This document shows positions 26,127 through 33,549 of a stretch of 61,048 nt of DNA, in pieces. Within the stretch, counting starts at the first letter, position 1. Every line of letters begins with the position of its first letter. The notes below the pieces were generated by a model. The model was given only the letters and a program-made list of their open reading frames with translations, was not told the origin of the DNA and searched no databases. The position numbers and the translations under genes were made by a program. The DNA lies in NCBI GenBank assembly GCA_910587915.1, contig CAJUOB010000015.1, positions 1 to 61,048 of the forward strand. Reading direction: 5' to 3'. Source of the stretch: an uncultured Muribaculaceae bacterium. Its GTDB lineage: Bacteria > Bacteroidota > Bacteroidia > Bacteroidales > Muribaculaceae.

Positions 26127-26858
26127 ATGAAAAAACTTTTTACCGCTTTCTTGTTTTTATCGGTCTTTTTCGCCGCTCTTGCCGGCGAGAAACCAAGAGT
26201 CTATCTTCAGACCGATCTGGTGAGTGCCTATCTGTGGCGGGGTCAGCGTAATGCCGGGGTAAGTCTGCAACCTGTCGCCGGAATTAAATGGCAGGGACTG
26301 CATTTCTATGCCTGGGGCAATGTGCAGTTGTGCCCGCCGTCGGGCGAGCCGGTGAAGCACGAAATCGATTTCTTTCTCAAATATACCATACGGAATTTTA
26401 CTGTCGGGCTCAAAGATGTGTATGTGAATACCCGAGGTACCGGCTTTTTCAGCTTTGGCTCTATTCCCCATGCTGCAAATGGTCTTGATGTGCTGCTGGC
26501 CTATGACTGCAAGTATGCATCGCTCGAGTGGACCACAACCATCGCAGGCTACGACGGATACAATCATTCCGGTAAGCGCTCATATGGATCCTATCTCATT
26601 GTCAGTGCTCCATTCTCGTTCGCATGGTTCGACTGGACAGCTCAGGTGGGCATAGTGCCGTACTACTGCTCGAGGTATTCCGATGATGCATCGTCGGGGT
26701 TTCATGTCAATATGTGCGCGCTCAAGATGGCGCATACTTTCTCATTCAAGTCGGATATATCGCTCACGCCTTATGCCCAGATGATGGTCAATCCGTCGTC
26801 GCGCAAGGCGTTCTTCCAGATAGGTGCGCGTTTTCTTTTCAGCCCAGGACAAAAATAA
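26127..26858 (+). CDS. Secreted protein, probable outer-membrane beta-barrel
   Basis: The 243-residue protein starts at ATG 26127 with a signal peptide (MKKLFTAFLFLSVFFAALAG). The mature part is rich in alternating aromatic strands (VYLQTDLVSAYLWRGQRNAG, FHVNMCALKMAHTFSF, AFFQIGARFLFSP) and ends in an aromatic residue followed by SPGQK, like a small outer-membrane barrel of 8-12 strands. No specific family is recognised. It lies in the same direction just after the transporter gene and may be cotranscribed. Confidence 0.75.
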   Translation: MKKLFTAFLFLSVFFAALAGEKPRVYLQTDLVSAYLWRGQRNAGVSLQPVAGIKWQGLHFYAWGNVQLCPPSGEPVKHEIDFFLKYTIRNFTVGLKDVYVNTRGTGFFSFGSIPHAANGLDVLLAYDCKYASLEWTTTIAGYDGYNHSGKRSYGSYLIVSAPFSFAWFDWTAQVGIVPYYCSRYSDDASSGFHVNMCALKMAHTFSFKSDISLTPYAQMMVNPSSRKAFFQIGARFLFSPGQK

Positions 26859-26882
26859 ACCGGACGGATTTCTCCGCCCGGT
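26859..26882 (-). terminator. Hairpin terminator after the second endonuclease gene
   Basis: accggacgga (26859-26868) pairs with tccgcccggt (26873-26882) with one mismatch. On the minus strand it is followed by TTATTTTTG, fitting termination of the dnaX-proBA-endonuclease operon. It also overlaps the stop region of the convergent gene. Confidence 0.7.
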
Positions 26883-26904
26883 AAGAGTTGTCGGTGGTGC
26901 ATGC

Positions 26905-29289
26905 TTATCGCACCACTACAGTGCGTGCGGTATTTCCGGCAGCGACTATATAGAATGCGCCCCTGGTAGTGCCGGCGACTTCATGGACTCCCTGCTGTAT
27001 ATGGCCTGAGAACAGGGTAGTGCCGTCGATGGCATAGACTGCGACATCGAGTCCTTCGGCATCCTTTACTTCAACCATGAGTTGGCCGTGGCGGCTGAAT
27101 GCATCCCAGCGATAGTGTAGATCGTCGGGATTGACAAGTCCGCTTGTGCGGCTTGTCATCTCCAAATCGTCGAGGATGAAGCGCTTTCCGGCTGTCTGAC
27201 GCAGACGCATGCGGGCGGTGCCGACGGCTCCGACAGTCACATCGTAGCGCTGGAAGTCTTTGGTGTCGAGAGTAGCACTGCCGGCCTCAGTCCAGGTCTG
27301 ACCACCGTCGGTGCTGTATTCCACTGTCAGGACGGTATTGGCGTCGTTGGTCCATTTATGGGCGTAGAATGTAACGGTTCCGATTCCGCTGCTGCGGTCC
27401 TCATCCATCTCGATTACGGCCTTTCCCGATTTGCCGCCGCGCAGAGCCTGGTTGCCACCATAGGGTGCGTCGTCCCAGAAGCCGGCATCGGTCAGATTCC
27501 AGCGGCATGCCGATCCGTAGTATGTCTGAGGGTCGTAGGTGCCCTTTCCGGCGGCTTCGAAGTCCTCGTAGAAGTAGGATTCTACAGCAATGTTTCCGGT
27601 AACGCTTGCGTTGTCGCTGGTGTAATCGCCGTATACGGCGGTGATGGATGTGCGGAATGAACCGACAGCGTCGCCGTAGAGTCGCATGTACATGCGGTCG
27701 TCGTCGGGAGTGAGTGTCAGCGAAGTGCTCCATGTCGATTTATCTATCGATATTTCGAATGGTTCCGATACGGTGATGGTAAAATCCGAGAATACGTTTT
27801 CGGCATCGATCATGATTTCTTCCGCTTCCGACGGTTCGCCTGGTGCAGCCACAAAGGTGAGTTCGCCTTCGTAGAGGAAGGTGATCGCCGGAATTAATTT
27901 TCCGGTGGTGACTGTGACTTCTTCGGATGTGCGGGAGTTCGATTTTACGATATATGTATATGTCGTTTCGGGATCGAGATCTGTCACAGTGTGGCATTCC
28001 GCACGGGCATCGACAGCGCAGGGATACCCTGTGAGGGATTTGCCGGATTGGCGCACGTCGATGGTATAATTGCCATTGATGTCGTCGCCGGCATATACCC
28101 ATGTGGCGGTGAAGGATTCTGCAGTGATGTCGCGTGCACCGTTCACGGGCAGTTTGTCGACAGCGGTGCCTACAAGGTCGATCAATGCAGTTGTCTCTCC
28201 TGCAACGATGGTGAGAACCGCCCGGTTGAATCCGAGTCGTTTGGGGCTGAAGGTGAGTTCGATGTCTGTACCGGCGTTGGCAGAGGCGGCTCGTACGCTG
28301 GCCGGGCTTACAGTGAATACGTCGGCGTCGGACGATAGCAGGATGTCGGTCTTTGCTCCGGTAGTCTTAAGCGCTACGGTCTTACGGACAGTTCCGCCGG
28401 GCATCATCTGCCCCATGTCGATGGTCGATCCATCGAGGGGTGAATTGATTGCAGTAGGTACTATAGTGCCCGATGTCCACTTGCCGGAACTTTTATCGCC
28501 CCATATGTATTCGACCATTTCGGGATGGTCGATGAATGGGTTTCGGTTTTCCTGCTGGCCATATACCACCTCGTTGCGGTCGATTTCTTTCTGGCTCACA
28601 GGATCCTGGCGGTGCCATTTGAGCAGTACGTTCAGCGCCCAGTCGGAGAAAACGGGGAAACTGTTCTTTGCAAGCATGTCGGACTTCCATGTGGCAATGC
28701 GGTCGTTGTAGCATGCCGCCATGTAGAAGTAGCTGCGTGCGAAGTCGCCCTTATATTGGTCGTCGGGTTCGAATACGGTGCCGGAATATCCCTCGAAAGT
28801 CGAGACTCCGAGTTTGCCGAGTGGTTTCACATCGCCCTTGGAGCCGACGGTAGTGCCGTTCGCGCATTCTCCGAATGGGTAGTTCGATCTCTGACCGTTC
28901 ACTTTTCCGTCGGTGGGGTATATGTGGAATGCGTCGGAGTACATGGGCGATTCGTCGTTGAACCAGCTTTTGGGCATCGAATGTTCGCGGTTATAGCAAT
29001 CGCCGATTACCGAGTATGAGCCGCATTGCTCCTTGCCGGGAGTCCATCTCTTGGTCGAGTACATGTCCCAGATCTTGCCGTCGGCATCGATATCGGAGGT
29101 TTTATATAGCTCCCAGAGACCGGAATAGCTTACGGTGCTGTGCTTTGAAATAGTGGCATGGAGAGCTTCGAGCAGGCTTTTGCCGCCTTGGTTCTCGCAG
29201 GCAGCATAATAGCCGGCAGGCTCCGCTGCAAAAGTTGCCTGAAACGACGAAAAAACAGTCGCTGCAAGAAGATATGCTATTTTTTTCAT
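26905..29289 (-). CDS. Secreted multidomain endonuclease I with C-terminal sorting tail
   Basis: From ATG 29289 the protein has 794 residues; the 105-codon extension upstream only mirrors proA and is rejected. A signal peptide ends at TFAA (residue 22). The endonuclease I domain has NREHSMPKSWF at 100-110, HIYPTDGKVNGQRSNYPFG, and NRNPFIDHPEMVEYIWG. Then come several beta-sandwich segments, including a fibronectin type III-like one (ESFTATWVYAG) and a MAM/choice-of-anchor-like one ending RFILDDLEM. The C-terminus (VAVYAIDGTTLF ... GAFYIVAAG) is a type IX-like tail. Its start overlaps the proA stop (ATGA), an unusual coupling of a secreted nuclease to proline synthesis. Confidence 0.9.
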   Translation of the reverse strand: MKKIAYLLAATVFSSFQATFAAEPAGYYAACENQGGKSLLEALHATISKHSTVSYSGLWELYKTSDIDADGKIWDMYSTKRWTPGKEQCGSYSVIGDCYNREHSMPKSWFNDESPMYSDAFHIYPTDGKVNGQRSNYPFGECANGTTVGSKGDVKPLGKLGVSTFEGYSGTVFEPDDQYKGDFARSYFYMAACYNDRIATWKSDMLAKNSFPVFSDWALNVLLKWHRQDPVSQKEIDRNEVVYGQQENRNPFIDHPEMVEYIWGDKSSGKWTSGTIVPTAINSPLDGSTIDMGQMMPGGTVRKTVALKTTGAKTDILLSSDADVFTVSPASVRAASANAGTDIELTFSPKRLGFNRAVLTIVAGETTALIDLVGTAVDKLPVNGARDITAESFTATWVYAGDDINGNYTIDVRQSGKSLTGYPCAVDARAECHTVTDLDPETTYTYIVKSNSRTSEEVTVTTGKLIPAITFLYEGELTFVAAPGEPSEAEEIMIDAENVFSDFTITVSEPFEISIDKSTWSTSLTLTPDDDRMYMRLYGDAVGSFRTSITAVYGDYTSDNASVTGNIAVESYFYEDFEAAGKGTYDPQTYYGSACRWNLTDAGFWDDAPYGGNQALRGGKSGKAVIEMDEDRSSGIGTVTFYAHKWTNDANTVLTVEYSTDGGQTWTEAGSATLDTKDFQRYDVTVGAVGTARMRLRQTAGKRFILDDLEMTSRTSGLVNPDDLHYRWDAFSRHGQLMVEVKDAEGLDVAVYAIDGTTLFSGHIQQGVHEVAGTTRGAFYIVAAGNTARTVVVR

Positions 29290-30512
29290 TGACGTGTCTG
29301 GCCTGCGCCTGTGATAAGGTATTTGTAGGTTGTGATTTCGCGTAGTGCCATGGGACCGCGTGCGTGAAGCTTCTGCGTGGATATTCCGATTTCGGCACCG
29401 AAGCCAAACTGACCGCCGTCGGTGAAGGCTGTCGATACGTTGGCGTATACGCAGGCTGCGTCGATATCGCGCAGGAAGCGTTCGGTGGCTTCGCGGTTCT
29501 CTGCCAGAATGCACTCGCTGTGGTGCGATGTATGGTTGTTGACGAACTCTATGGCGTCGTCGAGGTCGGAAACAGTGCGCACCGACATCTTGTAGTCGAG
29601 CCATTCGCGGCCGAAATCATCGTCCTCGGCATGATGAAGGTATGGATATGCTCCCTCGAGGGCATTGTAGGCTTCGGTATCGGCGTAGATGGCCACATGT
29701 TTCTCGGCAAGTCGGTAGCATATGGCGGGTAGGTCGGCGAGGCGGCTTTTGTCCACCACCAGACAATCGAGGGCATTGCACACTCCGACACGTCTTGTCT
29801 TGGCGTTGTATATTATATCGCGGCCTGTGGCTATGTCGCCCGAGGAGTGGAAGTAGGTGTGGCATACACCTGCGCCGGTCTCGATGACGGGAACAAGAGC
29901 ATTTTCTCTCACCCAGTCGATCAGGCGCCGCGAACCGCGGGGAATCACCAGGTCGACTTCGCCACGTGCGCGGAGCATTGCCAGCGCTGCATCGTGGCCC
30001 GGATCGAGAAGAGTGGCGGCATCGGCGGGGACACCTTCGGCTTCGAGAACATCGCGTATTATTTCCACTGCCACGGCATTGGTGCGTGCGGCTTCATGGC
30101 CACCTTTGAGCACACAGGCGCTGCCGGCTTTGAAGCAGAGGGCGAAAACATCGAATGCTACGTTGGGCCGGGCTTCAAAAATCACGCCGATAACTCCGAA
30201 CGGTACCGATACCTTGCGTATGAGCATGCCGTTTGGGCGTTTGAAGCTTTCGAGAGTCACTCCAACAGGCGACGGCAGAGCGGCAACGTCGCGTATACCG
30301 GCTGCAATGTCGGCTATGCGGGTTTCGGTGAGGAGCAGGCGGTCGTAGCGTGAGTCGGTCGGATCGAGGGCTGCGCAGTCGGCAGCATTTGCCTCGAGTA
30401 GACGGCCGGTATTGGCCACGACGGCATCGGCCACTGCAAGAAGGATGGCGTCGATGCGCTCGGCGCCTATGGCGGCTATGTGTCGGGCCGCTATGCGAGA
30501 TGATTCAAACAT
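29286..30512 (-). CDS. proA: Glutamate-5-semialdehyde dehydrogenase (gamma-glutamyl phosphate reductase)
   Basis: The 408-residue protein is slightly shorter than the usual 417. Hallmarks are PFGVIGVIFEARPNVAFDVF (105-124), the catalytic Cys245 in the KTRRVGVCNALDCLVV region (238-253), and GFGAEIGISTQKLHARGPM near the C-terminus. It reduces glutamyl-5-phosphate with NADPH, the second step of proline synthesis. It follows proB by seven bases and overlaps the secreted endonuclease gene by four bases. Confidence 0.97.
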   Translation of the reverse strand: MFESSRIAARHIAAIGAERIDAILLAVADAVVANTGRLLEANAADCAALDPTDSRYDRLLLTETRIADIAAGIRDVAALPSPVGVTLESFKRPNGMLIRKVSVPFGVIGVIFEARPNVAFDVFALCFKAGSACVLKGGHEAARTNAVAVEIIRDVLEAEGVPADAATLLDPGHDAALAMLRARGEVDLVIPRGSRRLIDWVRENALVPVIETGAGVCHTYFHSSGDIATGRDIIYNAKTRRVGVCNALDCLVVDKSRLADLPAICYRLAEKHVAIYADTEAYNALEGAYPYLHHAEDDDFGREWLDYKMSVRTVSDLDDAIEFVNNHTSHHSECILAENREATERFLRDIDAACVYANVSTAFTDGGQFGFGAEIGISTQKLHARGPMALREITTYKYLITGAGQTRQ

Positions 30513-30519
30513 GGTCGGT

Positions 30520-31605
30520 TCAGTTGTTGATATAGATATAGTCGGCGTGTATGAGCGGTCGCTCGCCGCTTTTGCCGAGTAGGGAGGTCGCCGTGCGCGC
30601 GTCTACGCTCACGCGGCCCCAGCCGATGGTTGTCCCTTCGGGTGTGACAACGGTGACGATGTCGTCGGCATCGAAATCGCCGGCGACAGCCTCGACGCCT
30701 ACCGGCAGGAGACTCACCCCGCCGCCTGGACGGCAGAGGGCTTCGGCAGCGCCTTCATTGACTTTGAGCGATCCTTTTGCGAAGGAGCTGCTGTGTGCTA
30801 TCCATTTCTTGAGGCTGGAAGATGGTTTGGTGGCGGCTTCGAACACTGTATGGGGTATGTCGGCACCGGAGCAAAGCGCTGTTAGCACTCCGTCGCGTTT
30901 ACCATTGGCAATCACTACCTCTATACCGTCGGATGCCACCAACCGTGCTATACGGCATTTCGATGTCATGCCGCCGCGTCCGTGGCTCGATTTTCCGGCA
31001 GCGATGAACGATGTCGGGTCGTCGTCGAGCCCTATGCGTGCTATAAGTTTAGACTCCGGATCGGCCGGATCGCCGGTGTACATTCCGTCGATATTGCTGA
31101 GTATTATCAGCCGGTTTGCGTCCATCATTGCTGCGATAAGGCCCGAAAGTTCATCGTTGTCGGTGAACATCAGTTCGGTGACCGACACTGTGTCGTTTTC
31201 GTTCACAATCGGAATCACACCATGGCTGAGCATGGTGTCCATGCAGTTTTTCTGATTGAGATAATGCAGGCGCCTGTCGAAGTTCTCTTTTGTGGCAAGT
31301 ACCTGGCCGCAGTTCATGCCGTGTTCGCGGAAGAAGTCGTAGTAACGGTTTATGAGCTTGGCCTGGCCTACGGCGCTGAATAACTGGCGCGACGATACCG
31401 GGTCGAGGCGTCCCAGCCCTTCGACATCCTTTAACTCGCCACGTCCGGCAGCCACTGCTCCCGAGGAGACTACAATGAGTTCGTAGCCCTCACGTCGCAG
31501 CTGGGCAAGCTGGTCGACAAGGGCGCTCAGCCGTGTGATGTCGAGCAGTCCGTCGTGACGTGTGAGCACATTGCTGCCTATTTTGACAACTATGCGTTTA
31601 TCCAT
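30520..31605 (-). CDS. proB: Glutamate 5-kinase
   Basis: The 361-residue protein combines an amino-acid kinase domain (KIGSNVL at 8-14, VVSSGAVAAG at 45-54, PIVNENDTVS near 131, and the HGRGGMTSK substrate/nucleotide loop near 209) with a C-terminal PUA domain from about residue 270. It phosphorylates glutamate in the first, proline-inhibited, step of proline synthesis. It lies 21 bases after dnaX and 7 before proA in one operon. Confidence 0.97.
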   Translation of the reverse strand: MDKRIVVKIGSNVLTRHDGLLDITRLSALVDQLAQLRREGYELIVVSSGAVAAGRGELKDVEGLGRLDPVSSRQLFSAVGQAKLINRYYDFFREHGMNCGQVLATKENFDRRLHYLNQKNCMDTMLSHGVIPIVNENDTVSVTELMFTDNDELSGLIAAMMDANRLIILSNIDGMYTGDPADPESKLIARIGLDDDPTSFIAAGKSSHGRGGMTSKCRIARLVASDGIEVVIANGKRDGVLTALCSGADIPHTVFEAATKPSSSLKKWIAHSSSFAKGSLKVNEGAAEALCRPGGGVSLLPVGVEAVAGDFDADDIVTVVTPEGTTIGWGRVSVDARTATSLLGKSGERPLIHADYIYINN

Positions 31606-31626
31606 TTGGAATCTAATGATAATTAC

Positions 31627-33372
31627 TTACATCAGTCGTAGTTTATACTTTGCTATGAATTCCGAGACCTTGGGGTGGCGTTCCAGTATGGAGTGCATCA
31701 CCTGATCGTCGGTCCACATGGAACTCGGCAGCTCTTCCTGGCTTATCTCTACGCTCAGGGTAATGGAATCGTTCTCGAGAGTGTCGCGTAGCATTTTCTG
31801 CAGTCCCGGCAATTCCTTTTCCATTATGGCGGCCTGGAAAGTACCGTTCACTTTCAGCGTGAATCTGTCGCCGGTGCTTCGTTCGGGAGCCGATGCCCCC
31901 ATGGTACTTTTCACTACGGGTTCGGAGGCATATGCTTCGATGCATTTTCGCCAAGCCGAGTCCATGTCTGCGTCGGAATAGGCGCGGGTACGCGGAGTCC
32001 CGGGTGCGACAGTCTCCACTGTGGGCGTGGAGGGCTGTGCCATCTGTCGGCGGCGCGAGAATGCGCCCACGGTGTGTTGGGCTAATCCTTGCGGAGTGCT
32101 TGGCCGAGGGGTAGTGGCTATCGGGGGAATAGTACGTGGGGCTGCCGGGGCCGGACGCGGGGCCTGGGCCTGTGGCGGCACTTGGGGCTGCGCGGCCGGA
32201 GCTGTGTATGCAGCAGGGTCGGTGCTTGGACGGAGCGGTTTCAACTGCCCCCCGTCACTTCCGCTTTCATCGGGCGAGGGGCTGAGTAGTTGGCATAGCT
32301 TGATGAGCGTCAACTCGATTAGGAATTGTTTGTTCGATGCTTGCCTGTAGTTGAAGTCGGCGTCGTTGCAGAGGTCCATCGCCTTGTAGATGAACGTAGG
32401 ATGGAGCTTTGCCGCCCGCGCTGCCATATCGGCGCGTATCTCGTCGGTAGCCTCTACCATCGATAGTGTCGACGGGTCGGAGGCCATCATCAGGTCGCGG
32501 AAATATAGTCCGAGACCGTTGATGAAGAACTGTGAGTCGAAACCTTTCGAGCGAACTTCCTTGTAGATAAGCAGGGCTGCGGGTACGTCCTGCTTCACAA
32601 ATGCGTCGACAAGGCGCCCGTAGTAGCTGTTGTCGAGTACGTTGAGGTTGTCGACAGTCGCTTGATATGTGATTTTACCACATCCCGAGGCGGCCACCTG
32701 GTCGAAGATCGAGAGGGCGTCGCGCATTGCGCCATCGGCTTTCTGCGCTATGATGTTCAGTGCCGCGGGATCGGCCTCGATATTTTCGGCCTGTGCCACA
32801 TGCTGCATGTGAGCCACCATATCGGCGATTTCGATGCGGTTGAAGTCGTAGATCTGGCAGCGCGACAGTATGGTCGGTATAATTTTGTGCTTTTCGGTGG
32901 TGGCAAGTATGAAAACCACATACGACGGCGGTTCCTCAAGGGTTTTGAGGAATGCATTGAACGCCGACTGTGTGAGCATGTGCACCTCATCGATGATGAA
33001 TACCCTGTAGCGGCCGATTGCCGGTGGTACCATCACCTGCTCGATGAGGCTGCGGATGTCGTCGACGCCGTTGTTCGACGCCGCGTCGAGTTCTATGATA
33101 TTAAGAGAACGGTTTTCATTGAATTGCCGGCAGGAATCGCACTCGTTGCATGCCTCGCCGTCGGCTGTGCGCGAGGTGCAGTTGATGGTTTTGGCGAAGA
33201 TACGGGCGCACGACGTCTTGCCTACTCCACGGGAGCCGCAGAAGAGGTAGGCATGGGCGAGGCGGTCGGTGGCGATGGCGTTTTTAAGCGTCACCGTCAA
33301 GGCTTGTTGTCCCACCACGCTGCCGAATGTCGAAGGGCGGTATTTTCGTGCCGATACGATGTATTGTTCCAT
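31627..33372 (-). CDS. dnaX: DNA polymerase III subunit gamma/tau
   Basis: The 581-residue protein has a clamp-loader AAA+ domain with Walker A GSRGVGKTS at 46-54, four zinc-binding cysteines (65, 75, 78, 81), Walker B FIIDEVHML near 124 and the SRC sensor ILSRCQIYDF near 166. A Pro/Ala-rich linker (about 370-440) and a short tau-like C-terminal domain follow. It loads the sliding clamp and organises the replisome. It is the first gene of the dnaX-proB-proA-endonuclease operon; the promoter region lies at 33402-33448. Confidence 0.96.
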   Translation of the reverse strand: MEQYIVSARKYRPSTFGSVVGQQALTVTLKNAIATDRLAHAYLFCGSRGVGKTSCARIFAKTINCTSRTADGEACNECDSCRQFNENRSLNIIELDAASNNGVDDIRSLIEQVMVPPAIGRYRVFIIDEVHMLTQSAFNAFLKTLEEPPSYVVFILATTEKHKIIPTILSRCQIYDFNRIEIADMVAHMQHVAQAENIEADPAALNIIAQKADGAMRDALSIFDQVAASGCGKITYQATVDNLNVLDNSYYGRLVDAFVKQDVPAALLIYKEVRSKGFDSQFFINGLGLYFRDLMMASDPSTLSMVEATDEIRADMAARAAKLHPTFIYKAMDLCNDADFNYRQASNKQFLIELTLIKLCQLLSPSPDESGSDGGQLKPLRPSTDPAAYTAPAAQPQVPPQAQAPRPAPAAPRTIPPIATTPRPSTPQGLAQHTVGAFSRRRQMAQPSTPTVETVAPGTPRTRAYSDADMDSAWRKCIEAYASEPVVKSTMGASAPERSTGDRFTLKVNGTFQAAIMEKELPGLQKMLRDTLENDSITLSVEISQEELPSSMWTDDQVMHSILERHPKVSEFIAKYKLRLM

Positions 33373-33401
33373 GTCTTAGTGCAGGAGACGGCAACAGCCG
33401 C

Positions 33402-33448
33402 CACCGTCTGCAAAAATAGCGAAAAATCGCGAGCTTTTGCAGACGGTG
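33402..33448 (-). promoter_or_regulatory. dnaX promoter inside a 14-bp perfect inverted repeat
   Basis: caccgtctgcaaaa (33402-33415) and ttttgcagacggtg (33435-33448) are perfect inverted arms around 19 bases. On the minus strand a -7 box TATTTTTG (33418-33411) overlaps one arm, about 39 bases before the dnaX start. The repeat could be an operator, or the terminator of the upstream helicase gene. Confidence 0.5.
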
Positions 33449-33549
33449 TGATACTTTTTATACTTTGAATACTAAATTCTACACTTGGGTAGGTTGTGGC
33501 TCTGTCAATAAATCTTTTTTCTTTCGTGAAAATATAATCCCATATTAAT

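Noticed and set aside
29290..29604. 105-codon N-terminal extension of the second endonuclease gene
   Set aside because: It is antisense-free overlap with proA in another frame, rich in Arg, and the signal peptide starts at 29289 with an ATGA overlap.
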